From: CAZKEW01 sp964580435
GTDB lineage: Bacteria > Acidobacteriota > Aminicenantia > Aminicenantales > UBA8522
Reading direction: 5' to 3'
Assembly (NCBI GenBank): GCA_964580435.1
Contig: CAZOKP010000004.1
Span: 1-64,000 of the forward strand
DNA: 64,000 bases
The translations under genes were made by a program, and so were the position numbers. The notes beneath the pieces were generated by a model. It saw only the letters and a list, made by a program, of their open reading frames with translations. It was not told the origin of the DNA and did no database searches. Positions 1 through 9,120 of the stretch are shown piece after piece. The first letter of the stretch is position 1. Every line of letters starts with the position of its first letter.

Positions 1-2
1 AG

Positions 3-65
3 ATGATTCTCGAACAGGGCGGCAGCGGCCGCCACTGGATTGCAAAGTCGGGCCTGATTCCGTAG
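3..65 (+). CDS. 3' end of an upstream gene (partial)
   Basis: An open frame enters from the left edge and stops with TAG at 63-65, leaving about 20 residues that end in SGLIP. It lies on the same strand as the glutamine synthetase and ends 75 bp before that start, so the two may be co-transcribed. The fragment is too short to assign a family. It could also be chance open frame at the window edge. Confidence 0.4.
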   Translation: MILEQGGSGRHWIAKSGLIP

Positions 66-140
66 AATATGTACTCGCGACCGACAAACCTGACCTGGAT
101 GCCTGAAAAACTGAAATCTTCGAGTCAAGGAGATGTTTCC

Positions 141-1709
141 ATGTCCAGCCCAGCCTTTACTTATGCCCTGGCCAACCCTCTTTCCGTGATCCTGAACAAA
201 CCGCCCAAGGATTTTACGCGGGCGGACTTTTTGCGGGTTATCGACGAAAAGCACATCGAGCGCATCACCTTTCACTATACCGCTCTCGACGGCAAGCTCA
301 AAGAGCTGAAGCTGCCGGTGGCGAACGCTGCGCAGGCGGAGACCATTCTTGCCGAAGGCGAGCGGGTGGATGGCTCCTCCCTTTTTAAAGGCATGGTTGA
401 CGCCGCCCTTTCCGACCTCTATGTCGTGCCCGTGTACAAGACTGCTTTCTTGAATCCGTTCGACGAAAAGAGCATCGATTTCATCTGCCGGTATCTGACC
501 AAGGATGGAGACCTCGCGCCTTTTGCCCTCGATAGTATTCTCAGCCGCGCCCACCTGATTTTTCATCAGAATACGGGATTAGATTTGCAGACCCTGGGCG
601 AGCTCGAGTTTTTCCTGCTCAGCGACCAGAACCTCAATCTTTATCCGGCTCAAAAGCAGCACGGCTACCATTCGGCTGCGCCCTACATCAAAAGCGGCCA
701 GATCCTGAACGAGATGGTTCGTCATATCACCCAGATCACCGGAGCGGTGAAATATGCCCACAGCGAGGTCGGGTTTGTCGAGAGCGTGCGCAGCGACCTG
801 GACGAGATCAGCGGCAAACAGGCGGAGCAGCTCGAAATCGAGTACCTCCCCCGGCCTGTCGAGGAGATGGCCGATGCCCTTGTCCTGGGCCGCTGGCTGA
901 TCCGGAATATCGCCTATAAGTACGGCTGCGTGGCGACCTTTACCCCGAAAATCGAGGAAGGGGTTGCCGGGAACGGCCTCCACTTTCATATGGAGCTTCT
1001 CCAAGACGGAAAAAATATCATGGTTGACTCGGCCGGAAAATTGTCGACTCCGGCCCGAAGACTCATCGGCGGGCTCTGCGCCTACGCCGATTCTCTCACG
1101 GCTTTCGGGAACACCGTCTCTTCTGCCTATCTGCGCTTGGTGCCGAACCAGGAGGCGCCGACCCGGATCTGCTGGAGCGACCTCAACCGGAGTTCCATGA
1201 TCCGCGTGCCCCTGGGCTGGTCCAACCTTCGTCATCTGGCCAAGAAGCTGAATCCTCAAGAAACGGCGCCTTTTGAGGATATCCAAAGCCGGCAGACCGT
1301 CGAGGTGCGCAGCCCCGACGGCAGCGCCATCATCCACCTGTTGCTGGCCGGCATCGTCATGGCCGCGGATTGGGCTTTCAGGGAGAATGACTCATTGTTC
1401 AAGAAAAACCTTCCGTTGGAGTTGGCCGATAAACTCTATGTCCAGGGAAATATCTTTACCGACCAGGCTCTGCTTCAAAAGCTGCCCACGCTCCCGCGAA
1501 GCTGCGTGGAATCGAGCCGTATCCTTCTGGAGAAGCGAGAGCTGTATGAGCGGGACGGAGTATTTCCGCCGAGCGTCATTGATTATGTCGCCAAACTCCT
1601 TCAAGCTGAGAACGACGAGATGATCAACCAGAAACTGGCCGACCTTCCCGCCGACGACCGGCTGCACGAAACCCGGAAAATCATGCACAAGGACCTGCAC
1701 CGGCACTGA
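141..1709 (+). CDS. Glutamine synthetase family protein
   Basis: Predicted to ligate ammonia to glutamate using ATP, in the cytoplasm. The family signatures are clear: a GNGLHFHM segment matching the ATP/glutamate-binding GxGxHxH motif, then VPNQEAPTR and RVPLGW in the glutamate-binding part, and VEVRSPDGSA near the C-terminal third. At about 522 residues it is longer than classical type I enzymes (~470), with extra sequence at the C-terminus. The usual adenylylation tyrosine motif (NLYDLPPEE type) is not visible, so GlnE-type control is unlikely. A longer frame opens at 69, but ATG 141 has an AAGGAG 8 bp upstream and is preferred. It could be a specialised GS-like ligase (for example gamma-glutamyl-polyamine type) rather than the main assimilatory enzyme; sequence alone does not settle that. 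Confidence 0.85.
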   Translation: MSSPAFTYALANPLSVILNKPPKDFTRADFLRVIDEKHIERITFHYTALDGKLKELKLPVANAAQAETILAEGERVDGSSLFKGMVDAALSDLYVVPVYKTAFLNPFDEKSIDFICRYLTKDGDLAPFALDSILSRAHLIFHQNTGLDLQTLGELEFFLLSDQNLNLYPAQKQHGYHSAAPYIKSGQILNEMVRHITQITGAVKYAHSEVGFVESVRSDLDEISGKQAEQLEIEYLPRPVEEMADALVLGRWLIRNIAYKYGCVATFTPKIEEGVAGNGLHFHMELLQDGKNIMVDSAGKLSTPARRLIGGLCAYADSLTAFGNTVSSAYLRLVPNQEAPTRICWSDLNRSSMIRVPLGWSNLRHLAKKLNPQETAPFEDIQSRQTVEVRSPDGSAIIHLLLAGIVMAADWAFRENDSLFKKNLPLELADKLYVQGNIFTDQALLQKLPTLPRSCVESSRILLEKRELYERDGVFPPSVIDYVAKLLQAENDEMINQKLADLPADDRLHETRKIMHKDLHRH

Positions 1710-1814
1710 GGGATTTCGTCGCAGGCGTTAATGATGCTGTGGCGCTTTGACCGATAAAGTCACTCCCAGCGCAGACAGGAATATTCAACCGAGACCGCCG
1801 TGCCAAAAGAGTCC

Positions 1815-2858
1815 ATGACCCCAAAGGAGAGATGGCTGGCGGTCATGCATCGCCGGAAGCCTGATCGCATTCCCCTGGATTATTGGGCGACTTCGGAAAC
1901 AACGGACATCCTCAAGAAACACCTGGGCTGCCGGACGAAACAGCAGATGCTCGAGAAGCTGCATGTGGATTATGTCGTAAAGATAGAGCCCAGATACGCG
2001 GGACCCCGGCTCCCGCGGCGCACAGATATCTTTGGATGCAAGTTCAGCTATGCGGATTATGGCTCGGGGGTCTATAACGAGTGCATCCACAATCCTTTGG
2101 CCGGCTATCATTCAGTGGGGGAGATCGAGCGCCAGTACCGCTGGCCGAGCCCCGACTGGTGGGATTACAACGATATTCCTCGCAAGATCAAAGGAAAGGA
2201 GATGTATCCCATCCGAGGAGGAGGCTCTGAGCCTTTTCTGATCTATAAGAACCTCCGCGGCCAGGAGCAGGCCCTTGTCGACCTGATCGAGAATCCTGAG
2301 ATAGTTCATTATTGCTTGGACAAGCTTTTCAGACTGGCTTATGAGAACACGCTCCGGATCTATGAGAAGATCCCCGGGAAGGTGATGCTCTCCTATGTCG
2401 CCGAGGATATGGGCGGCCAGAACGACCTGATGTTTTCACCCGCCCACATCCGCGAGTTCCTGCTGCCCGGAATGAAAAGGATCATCGACCTGGCCCATCA
2501 GGCCGGCGCCTTTGTTTTCCACCACAATGACGGCAACTGCCGGCGCATCATTCCCGATATGATCGAGGCCGGGATCGACATCCTCAATCCCATCCAGTGG
2601 CGGAGCGCGGGCATGGAACGGGAAGAGCTAAAGCGGCATTTCGGGGACGGGGTCATCTTCCACGGCGCCATGGACAATCAGCGCACTCTTCCTTTTGGGA
2701 GCCGCGGCGATGTCCGCAACGAAGTGCTGGACAACCTGCGCATTCTCGGCGCGGGGGGAGGCTATATTCTGGCGCCATGCCATAATATCCAGCCGATCAC
2801 ACCGCCTAAGAACGTCATCGCCATGTATCAGGCCGGCTATGAATACGGCTGGGTTTGA
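1815..2858 (+). CDS. Uroporphyrinogen decarboxylase (URO-D) family protein
   Basis: A protein of about 347 residues beginning MTPKERWLAVMHRRKPDRIP, the typical opening of the URO-D/MtaA-like superfamily (KER..A....PDR.P). The region around HHNDGNCRRIIPDMIEAGIDI and the later FHGAMDNQ match the barrel core seen in corrinoid-dependent methyltransferase relatives. Such stand-alone members in heterotrophs usually act as methyl- or demethylase-type enzymes rather than in heme synthesis, and no heme gene is nearby. A GTG at 1800 is possible; ATG 1815 is preferred because AAAGAG lies just upstream and homologues normally start here. Its stop abuts the stop of the opposing xylulokinase with no intergenic base. 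Substrate unknown. Confidence 0.75.
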   Translation: MTPKERWLAVMHRRKPDRIPLDYWATSETTDILKKHLGCRTKQQMLEKLHVDYVVKIEPRYAGPRLPRRTDIFGCKFSYADYGSGVYNECIHNPLAGYHSVGEIERQYRWPSPDWWDYNDIPRKIKGKEMYPIRGGGSEPFLIYKNLRGQEQALVDLIENPEIVHYCLDKLFRLAYENTLRIYEKIPGKVMLSYVAEDMGGQNDLMFSPAHIREFLLPGMKRIIDLAHQAGAFVFHHNDGNCRRIIPDMIEAGIDILNPIQWRSAGMEREELKRHFGDGVIFHGAMDNQRTLPFGSRGDVRNEVLDNLRILGAGGGYILAPCHNIQPITPPKNVIAMYQAGYEYGWV

Positions 2859-4379
2859 TCAAGCCTGGAGTTGTTTATGGATCTTGAACTCCTTAATCAG
2901 TGTTTTCCACAGTGAATTGAACCGACCCTGGAGAGAATCGTAAAGGGCTGAATTCCTTGCCTGCGGCTCAACAACGAATTTTTCTTTCCTGACCATCTTG
3001 CGAGCGATCTCTTGGATCGATATTTTTTCTCCGTTCTCTCGGTAATAGCTCCAGATCGATTGGAGCGCTGCTCCATAAGCTGCGGCTTCCCGTTCCGCCA
3101 GGGTGACGACCGGTGTTTTGAAGATGTCCGCCACGAGCTGGAGCCATAACCTGCTCTTCGCGCCGCCACCGGTAGCCCTGATTTCCGCTGGCTTGAGTCC
3201 GAGAGAGCGCATCCTGGCGAACCCATAACCGAGGTTAAGGATTGTGCCTTCCATGATCGCCCTGGCCAGATAAGAGGAGCGGAAGGTCGTTTTGTTCAGA
3301 CCGAACAGGACGCCGGCGGAGAAGGGAAGAACAGGGACCCGCTCCCCGTCGATAAACGGAAGAAAAATAAGCCCCCCGGCTCCGGCCGGAGCTTTGGAAG
3401 CCATGTTTTCCAGGTCTTTGTTAGAGAGGCGGAGCAGGGCTTTGAAGTATTCTGTCGTGTTGGTGACGTTCATCGTGCAGAGAAGCGGAAGCCAGCCGCC
3501 CGTGCTGTCACAAAAGGCGGCAATTTCGCCTTCAGGATCGACAAACGGGTCCCGGAAATAGGAATATATCGTCCCCGAGGTCCCCAGGCTGACCGTCGAG
3601 ATACCGGCTGATACGTTTCCAGTGCCGATGGCACCCATCATATTGTCGCCACCGCCGCTCGAAACAAGGACTTTTCTCATCTCATAGCGTGAGGCAATCT
3701 TTTCGTTGACATAGCCCAAGGGTTCAGCCGGGTGAAACAGAGGAGGGAGCTTGGATTCGAGCTCCGGATCAATCGCCGTGATGGCTTCTTTGTTCCAGAC
3801 GCGGCTGCGAATGTCCATGAGGCCCGTGCCCGAAGCATCTCCGTACTCCATCGCGAGTTTCCCGGTGAGCCAGAAATTGAGGTAATTGTGCGGAAGAAGG
3901 ACCGTCTTGAGCCTGGCATAATGGCGCGGTTCTTTCCGTTTGAGCCAGAGTATCTTTGAGGCGGTGTAGCCGACAGCCAGGCTGATCCCAAGTTTTTTGA
4001 TGAACGTTTTTCTTCCGCCCATCTTTTTGACGATCATCTCCGTTTCTTCGACCGTCGAAGTATCGTTCCAGAGCTTGGCCGGCCTTATGGGCTCGCCGCC
4101 TTTGTCCAGGGGAACAAACCCATGCTGCTGTCCGGAAACGCCCAGAGAAACGACCTCATGCGGGTTGATCTTGGAATCAACGAGCGCCGCTTTTAAAGCT
4201 TTCTCGAGTGCTTCAATCCAGGTGCGGGGATCCTGCTCGCTCTCGCCGGGCTGGAGGTTTTCCGCCATCCTGTGTGGAGCACGGCCGCGGCCTCGGACCT
4301 TGCCTGTGAAGTCAACGATAAGAGCCTTTGTGCTCTGGGTTCCTGAGTCTATCCCGACGGCATATTTTTCCTTACGCAT
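2859..4379 (-). CDS. xylB: Xylulokinase, FGGY family carbohydrate kinase
   Basis: Likely phosphorylates D-xylulose (or a related ketose) with ATP in the cytoplasm, feeding the pentose phosphate pathway. The N-terminus has the FGGY phosphate-binding loop (GIDSGTQSTKAL), followed by GVSGQQHGFV, which is the XylB-type substrate motif, and KLWNDTST. The C-terminal half carries GGGAKSRLW and AYGAALQ, the second FGGY signature. Length of ~506 residues is normal. ATG at 4379 has AAGGAA upstream on the minus strand; a TTG at 4382 is less likely. No xylose isomerase is adjacent, so exact substrate is inferred from the XylB-like motifs. It converges tail-to-tail on the URO-D-family gene. Confidence 0.85.
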   Translation of the reverse strand: MRKEKYAVGIDSGTQSTKALIVDFTGKVRGRGRAPHRMAENLQPGESEQDPRTWIEALEKALKAALVDSKINPHEVVSLGVSGQQHGFVPLDKGGEPIRPAKLWNDTSTVEETEMIVKKMGGRKTFIKKLGISLAVGYTASKILWLKRKEPRHYARLKTVLLPHNYLNFWLTGKLAMEYGDASGTGLMDIRSRVWNKEAITAIDPELESKLPPLFHPAEPLGYVNEKIASRYEMRKVLVSSGGGDNMMGAIGTGNVSAGISTVSLGTSGTIYSYFRDPFVDPEGEIAAFCDSTGGWLPLLCTMNVTNTTEYFKALLRLSNKDLENMASKAPAGAGGLIFLPFIDGERVPVLPFSAGVLFGLNKTTFRSSYLARAIMEGTILNLGYGFARMRSLGLKPAEIRATGGGAKSRLWLQLVADIFKTPVVTLAEREAAAYGAALQSIWSYYRENGEKISIQEIARKMVRKEKFVVEPQARNSALYDSLQGRFNSLWKTLIKEFKIHKQLQA

Positions 4380-4433
4380 CAATTTCCTTCCCTATTCTCT
4401 CCGTTGTTAGCGGCGCACCCTTCAGGGCTATTA

Positions 4434-5342
4434 TCAATCCGCTAGTGGCAGAACGTCCCTCGATGAGAAATCAACCCAGATGATCCCCAAGTCCTGTCGG
4501 ATTTTTTTCTTGAGTGAATCGCCTATGGTCTTCGGGGGAGTGGGCAGCTTTGACCACCAGGGTTTGTCTGAGCCGTAGCCGACCTGAAAGATCACTGTAT
4601 TGGGGTAAAACGTCTTGGCCCAGACATTGGGGAACTTAGCTAGCATTTCTTCGAAATTTTTGAACTCCTGGCCATTGTCCACGAAGATGATGTCCCCTCG
4701 GTAAGTCGGCGGCATCCAGCCGATGTCCCAGTGTTTAAGGAACAGCCGGTATTCGGGATTGCAGGATTTTACCTTGGCTTCCCACTGCTGGGCCGTGGCA
4801 TCATCGACTTTAACTCCCCACTCGGGATTATCGGCTTCCTTATTCCACTCGACGTCAACCCCGAAGCCGATGACGCAAGGATGGTCCTTGTACCTTCCGA
4901 GGACGAGGTCAATCAAGGTCATCATATCTGCATTGGCCGGCTCGACCTGCAGGAAAACCTTGATCCCGGCCTTATCAAAATAGCTGAGAAAAGGTTCGTG
5001 TTTGTCGGCGTCCTCGAACTCGATGTTGGGATATGTCTTACCCTCGCTGGGGAATTCGAGGTGCGTATACTTGGGTGTTTCGGCCATCACGCCGACAATC
5101 CAGATGGCGCAGGGAGTGGATCCTTCGAAATAACCGGTCATGGCGTCGATGGCCTTCTTCCATGCTGGTGGCTCTGGAAAGGACTTGATTCCGTAGCTTG
5201 ATGACCTGACGCCTGCGAAAACAACCTTTCCCGGCTTGATGGTGGTCTCTTCAGGTGAGACTGAGGCGGGCGGCTTGATGGCGAATGTCGTGATTGCGAT
5301 CAACAGGATAAAAATGGGGAAGGTCAAGGTTTTGAATTTCAT
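4434..5342 (-). CDS. Exported protein of unknown function, TIM-barrel-like
   Basis: About 302 residues starting at ATG 5342 (GGAGG 5 bp upstream). The first ~22 residues (MKFKTLTFPIFILLIAITTF) form a signal peptide, so the protein is exported. The body alternates strand-like and helix-like segments with acidic motifs at strand ends (GFGVDVEWN, FLQVEPANAD, HWDIGWMPP), as in secreted glycosidase-like TIM barrels. Aromatic and acidic residues are frequent, consistent with sugar binding. I do not recognise a named family. It sits 51 bp beyond the start of the xylulokinase on the same strand and may be transcribed ahead of it, which would suit a role in carbohydrate handling; that is inference. 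Confidence 0.6.
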   Translation of the reverse strand: MKFKTLTFPIFILLIAITTFAIKPPASVSPEETTIKPGKVVFAGVRSSSYGIKSFPEPPAWKKAIDAMTGYFEGSTPCAIWIVGVMAETPKYTHLEFPSEGKTYPNIEFEDADKHEPFLSYFDKAGIKVFLQVEPANADMMTLIDLVLGRYKDHPCVIGFGVDVEWNKEADNPEWGVKVDDATAQQWEAKVKSCNPEYRLFLKHWDIGWMPPTYRGDIIFVDNGQEFKNFEEMLAKFPNVWAKTFYPNTVIFQVGYGSDKPWWSKLPTPPKTIGDSLKKKIRQDLGIIWVDFSSRDVLPLAD

Positions 5343-5527
5343 CCGGCCTCCTTCGAGCCTGTTTATAAAGACATTAATAAATCCCCGGAAAAAGTCAAGC
5401 CTTCTCTGTGTCCTGTGCAAGTTGACTTCCGGCTTGCCCTCTAATAAATTCACGGCCCCTGCGGCTGGTTCAAGTTTGACTCTTTTCCCGATTATTGTTA
5501 CGCTTAACCCAACCAGAAAGATTCTCT

Positions 5528-7459
5528 ATGGTTGGGAGGGCAATGAACTCCTTAGGAGGAGAAAAGGCTCATTCCGGAGGGAAAAACAAGTCATTTTTTG
5601 CTGAGTTTCTCGGCAAACTCAGGAAACGGCATATTGTTGAGACTCTGGCGGCGTTCATCGGCGGTGGCTGGCTGCTTATTGAAGTCGTGGAGCGCCTGCT
5701 AGTCACTCATTATCGGTTCCCCGACAAAACAATCGATCTGACGGTCGTTTCCATTATTGGCGCCCTTCTCTCAACCCTCATCTGGCGGTGGTTCCGCGGC
5801 GTTGAAAAGCGGCCGGGAAATGTTAAAGTCGAAGTTTTGCTTGTTCCTTTGATCATCCTGGCCACGATAGCCATAGATTTGGACCTTGTTTTTGATATCG
5901 CCGGCGTTTCTGGGATGAAGCTGCTGACAGGCATTATTGCGCTTTGCCTCGGCATTGCCTGGATCATCTTTAAGTCTTTGCAGTGGGCGGCGATCGCGCC
6001 CGCGCTCTCTCCCGAGCTGGGGAAAAGGCAAATTGAACTATCACCTCCAGCCGCGGCGAAACCTGAAAAATCCATCGTTGTGCTCCCCTTCGCCGACCTA
6101 AGCCCGCAGAAAGACCAGGAGTATTTCTGCGATGGAATGACCGAAGAGATCATCACTGATCTGTCACATATCAATGAGCTGAGGGTGATTTCCAGGAATT
6201 CAGCCATGATGTTGAAGGGAACTCCAAAAGACACGCGAACGATCGGCCGAGAACTTAACGTTCGGTATGTGCTTGAAGGAAGTGTCAGGAAGGCAGGAAG
6301 CGACCTGCGCATAGCTGCTCAATTGATCGACGCTGTGACCGATGCGCATATTTGGGCGGAGAAATACCCCGGCACAATGGATGATGTTTTCGACATCCAG
6401 GAGAAAGTCTCTCGTTCGATCGTGGATGCGCTCAAGTTGAAGCTCACGCCCTCTGAGAACCGAAGGCTCGCCGAGAGACCCATTGACAATGCGGCGGCGT
6501 ACGAGTGTTATCTTCGAGCCAAGCACGAAATCATGCTTTTTACTGAAGACGGCCTGGGCCGTGCCATCACTTATCTCCAGAACGGGTTGGATATCATCGG
6601 GCAAAACGCCGTCCTCTTTGCCGGCCTGGGCTATGCCTATTTTCAATACGTCAACTTGGGAATTCAGCAGGAAGAATATTTCCAGAAAGCGATCAACTAT
6701 GCCGATATGGCCTTCGAATTAGATCCCGAGTCCGCGCCGGCCCATGTTCTTGCAGGGCTTATTAATGCCATCCAGGGAGACTTATATGAGGCCATCCGTC
6801 ATCTTAAAATAGCCTTTTCGCGCGCCCCCAACGATGTCGATGTATTGTTATGGTTGGGCTGGTTCTTGGGAGTAGCGGGGAATTTTTCGGCCGCCACCCC
6901 TTTGGTTGGAAAGGTTTTGGATTTGGACCCGATCAACCCGCTATCTCATTTATTCTATGGAGCCCTCGCTTTTATCGAGGGTTCGTTTGCCCTGGCCGAA
7001 GAACGCATTTCGCGGGCTTTCAGGATGGGCCCTGATCTTCCCATGTCCCAGTTTTGGTACGCCATGAGTCTAGCCTATAACGGGCATGGCGAAAAAGCGG
7101 TCTCGGTTCTTGAACAATACGTGAAATCCCCCCCGCAAGACATTTGGGCGCAAATGAGCCTATTCTTGAAATTCGCTTTACAAAGGGAAAAAGAGAAAAT
7201 CCCTCCGCTGTTGACCCCGGATTTCCTCAAAACCACTCGAAGGGATGCACAGTACTCCTATCATATCGCGGCGTTTTATGCGTTCCTCGGAGAGAAAGAA
7301 GAAGCGTTGGATTGGCTGGAGAACGCGGTCAATCGAGACTTTATTAATTACCCGCTGCTTGCTGAGAAAGACCCTTTCCTCGCCAAGCTCCGCGGCGAGG
7401 AGCGCTTCAGGAAGCTCATGGAACGGGTAAAACACGAGTGGGAGCATTTTGAAGCCTAA
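5528..7459 (+). CDS. Membrane-anchored TolB-like/TPR protein
   Basis: Three parts are visible. The N-terminal ~160 residues hold three to four hydrophobic helices (around FIGGGWLLIEVVERLL, VVSIIGALLSTLIW, VPLIILATIAI, TGIIALCLGIAWII). A TolB-N/adenylate-cyclase-associated module follows, with SIVVLPFADLSPQ, FCDGMTEEIITDLS and VRYVLEGSVRKAG. The C-terminal half is made of TPR repeats (AFELDPESAPAH, VLDLDPINPLSH). This is the CadC/CyaD-like architecture without a recognisable DNA-binding domain. The same TolB-TPR module, coupled to a kinase, recurs at 16477. The start is ambiguous: ATG 5528 lacks a clear Shine-Dalgarno and ATG 5543 has GGAGG too close. Probably a scaffold or sensor that acts through protein contacts. 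Confidence 0.7.
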   Translation: MVGRAMNSLGGEKAHSGGKNKSFFAEFLGKLRKRHIVETLAAFIGGGWLLIEVVERLLVTHYRFPDKTIDLTVVSIIGALLSTLIWRWFRGVEKRPGNVKVEVLLVPLIILATIAIDLDLVFDIAGVSGMKLLTGIIALCLGIAWIIFKSLQWAAIAPALSPELGKRQIELSPPAAAKPEKSIVVLPFADLSPQKDQEYFCDGMTEEIITDLSHINELRVISRNSAMMLKGTPKDTRTIGRELNVRYVLEGSVRKAGSDLRIAAQLIDAVTDAHIWAEKYPGTMDDVFDIQEKVSRSIVDALKLKLTPSENRRLAERPIDNAAAYECYLRAKHEIMLFTEDGLGRAITYLQNGLDIIGQNAVLFAGLGYAYFQYVNLGIQQEEYFQKAINYADMAFELDPESAPAHVLAGLINAIQGDLYEAIRHLKIAFSRAPNDVDVLLWLGWFLGVAGNFSAATPLVGKVLDLDPINPLSHLFYGALAFIEGSFALAEERISRAFRMGPDLPMSQFWYAMSLAYNGHGEKAVSVLEQYVKSPPQDIWAQMSLFLKFALQREKEKIPPLLTPDFLKTTRRDAQYSYHIAAFYAFLGEKEEALDWLENAVNRDFINYPLLAEKDPFLAKLRGEERFRKLMERVKHEWEHFEA

Positions 7460-7469
7460 GGAGGGGATC

Positions 7470-7553
7470 ATGAATTCTATTAAAGCTCCCTTTGCAATTT
7501 TGGCGGCCTTATATCTTTTGCAACAACGCGGCGAGATTTCTTCGTTTAAATGA
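7470..7553 (+). CDS. Possible 27-residue small ORF (or gene remnant)
   Basis: ATG 7470 follows an AAGGAGGGG immediately after the stop of the TolB/TPR gene, one of the better ribosome-binding sites in the window, but the frame stops after 27 codons. The peptide starts with a hydrophobic, signal-like stretch (APFAILAALYLL). Either it is a real small membrane peptide or the start of a gene whose body has been lost. The stop codon falls inside an inverted repeat (7524-7577), so the ORF could also be part of an attenuator-like leader. No family recognised. Confidence 0.3.
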   Translation: MNSIKAPFAILAALYLLQQRGEISSFK

Positions 7554-7577
7554 AGAACGCTAGGCAAAGCCGCGTTG
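7524..7577. repeat. Nested inverted repeat
   Basis: CAACGCGGC at 7524-7532 is the exact reverse complement of GCCGCGTTG at 7569-7577. Inside it, TTCTTC at 7538-7543 pairs with GAAGAA at 7552-7557. The RNA would fold into a two-part hairpin. No T-run follows, so it is not a standard terminator. Confidence 0.5.
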
Positions 7578-7748
7578 CGCAAATAAAATTTCCACTATTT
7601 CTGTGAATAACTCTGTGGAAAAACAGGGATATTCCTTTTTAACAGACTGATCTTCTTGAAGTTCTGACGTATTGCACAACTTTTGGGCACACGGTCTCAG
7701 CTTAGCCTGCTCGCTCTTATTAAGTATTGGACATGAGCAGAAAAATAG

Positions 7749-7940
7749 TTAAGATACCCTTCTTATGATCGAGAGGGCCGTCCCAGGTGGCTTGAGGCAA
7801 TTGCGAAGCCCTTCACCATGGGACTCTTCGGCTGGTCGGGGGAGTTGGCGGCGCAGATCATCACCAGCCTGGCCGTCGGGGCTCTTTTATGGTCAATCTG
7901 TTACTGGCTTTATAGAAGAAAGGTTTTCATCAAGATTTGA
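7749..7940 (+). pseudogene. C-terminal remnant of a membrane acyltransferase (DUF5009/COG4299-like)
   Basis: An open frame without its own start signal runs from after a stop at 7746 to TGA at 7938-7940. It encodes about 63 residues ending in a hydrophobic helix followed by CYWLYRRKVFIKI. A final transmembrane helix, then LYR(K/R)(K/R)(I/V)FIK(I/V), is the characteristic end of the heparan-alpha-glucosaminide acetyltransferase-like DUF5009 family. The remainder of a ~370-residue gene is absent. An internal ATG at 7818 could start a 40-residue peptide but lacks a ribosome-binding site. Family call is from the C-terminal pattern only. Confidence 0.4.
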
Positions 7941-7955
7941 TTGAGGAGGCGGCCG

Positions 7956-8927
7956 ATGGCCAAAGAAATTCTTTATCTTTCCAAGGCGGATGTTGCCTCT
8001 CTTAACCTGAGAATGGAAAGGATAATCGCCGCTTTGGAGCAGATGTTCCGGGAAAAAGGCGAAGGCCGGGTGGAGATGCCTCCAAAGCCCGGCATCCATC
8101 CCCGGCCCGACTCTTTTATCCACGCGATGCCAGCCTACATAGCTGGCTTGAACTCCGCAGGAATGAAATGGGTGAGCGGCTACCCCGAGAACGTCCGGAA
8201 AGGACTGCCCTATATCAGCGGTCTCATCATCCTCAATGATCCGGAGACAGGCCTTCCGCTGGCAGTCCTGGATTGCACGTGGATTACCGGAAAGCGCACT
8301 GGGGCGGCAACAGCGGTGGCGGCGAAATATCTTGCCCGTCCTGATTCCAAAATTGTCGGCATTCTCGGCTGTGGTGTGCAGGGCAGGAGCAACCTTGAAG
8401 CCCTGAATATTCTTTTTCCCATCGAGCGTGTCATGGCCCATGACGTCAATCCTGCCGCCCTCGACCTCTATATTAAAGAGATGACGGCAAAATTCGGCCT
8501 TGAGGTCGTCCCTGCCCAAGAGCCAAAAGATGCCGTTTCAGGATGCGATATAGTGGTCACGGCCGGCCCGATCCTCAAGATCCCGCATGCGACCATAAAG
8601 CCGGGCTGGTTCGAGGCAGGCGCTTTTGCCTCGTTAGTTGACTTTGATTCCTACTGGCATCCCGAGGCCCTCCGGGAGGCCGACAAGTTCTGCACGGATG
8701 ATATCCCCCAGCTTGAATATTACAGACAGGCCGGATATTTCCAGAATATTCCTGCAGTGTATGCCGACCTCGGCGAGCTCGTAACCGGCCGGAAGCCCGG
8801 CCGCGAGAATCAAGTTGAGCGAACCATGACCTGTAACCTGGGCCTTGCTTTGGATGATATGGCCACGGCTCCGCTGGTTTATAAGCTCGCTTTGGAAAAG
8901 AAAGTTGGAACCTGGCTTTCTCCTTGA
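7956..8927 (+). CDS. Ornithine cyclodeaminase / mu-crystallin family protein
   Basis: NAD(P)-dependent enzyme family that includes ornithine cyclodeaminase, alanine dehydrogenase (Archaeoglobus type) and imine reductases. Visible hallmarks: GMKWVSGYPEN holding the conserved substrate-binding lysine, WITGKRTGAATAVAAKYLAR, the Rossmann nucleotide loop GILGCGVQGRSNLEAL, and LVDFDSYW with the conserved aspartate. ATG 7956 is chosen because GAGGAGG ends 6 bp upstream; the frame itself opens at 7941 directly after the remnant's stop. Length of ~323 residues is standard. No proline or arginine pathway gene is adjacent, so the amino-acid substrate is open. It lies between two apparent acyltransferase remnants. 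Confidence 0.85.
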   Translation: MAKEILYLSKADVASLNLRMERIIAALEQMFREKGEGRVEMPPKPGIHPRPDSFIHAMPAYIAGLNSAGMKWVSGYPENVRKGLPYISGLIILNDPETGLPLAVLDCTWITGKRTGAATAVAAKYLARPDSKIVGILGCGVQGRSNLEALNILFPIERVMAHDVNPAALDLYIKEMTAKFGLEVVPAQEPKDAVSGCDIVVTAGPILKIPHATIKPGWFEAGAFASLVDFDSYWHPEALREADKFCTDDIPQLEYYRQAGYFQNIPAVYADLGELVTGRKPGRENQVERTMTCNLGLALDDMATAPLVYKLALEKKVGTWLSP

Positions 8928-8929
8928 CC

Positions 8930-9037
8930 TTCGGCCGCACGGCTCTATTTTTCTATATCGTCCACCTCTATCTGCATGGCCTCATCAGTCTGGCCTTCCC
9001 GAACGGAACTCCGCTCGGCCGGATGTATCTCTTGTGA
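8930..9037 (+). pseudogene. Short remnant resembling DUF1624/COG3503 membrane acyltransferase
   Basis: In the frame directly after the cyclodeaminase stop, about 35 codons read FGRTALFFYIVHLYLHG and on to a TGA at 9035-9037. The segment FGR.-LFFY..HLYL is a typical late transmembrane helix of the DUF1624 (heparan-alpha-glucosaminide acetyltransferase catalytic-like) family. Nothing further of the family is visible on either side. It could be a chance match; the FFY..HLY pattern plus the preceding FGR make a real remnant moderately likely. Confidence 0.35.
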
Positions 9038-9120
9038 CAAGCTCCTGACTCAATTTAGCGGATGTTTTGAGGTTTTATCCTCTCAAGACTTAACGCAGTA
9101 TCCCTTAATTGTTCGCTGGT

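Noticed and set aside
9060..9095. Stem-loop after the cyclodeaminase as a terminator
   Set aside because: The stem (TTGAG/CTCAA) is short and no T-run follows. No convincing intrinsic terminator was found anywhere in the window.
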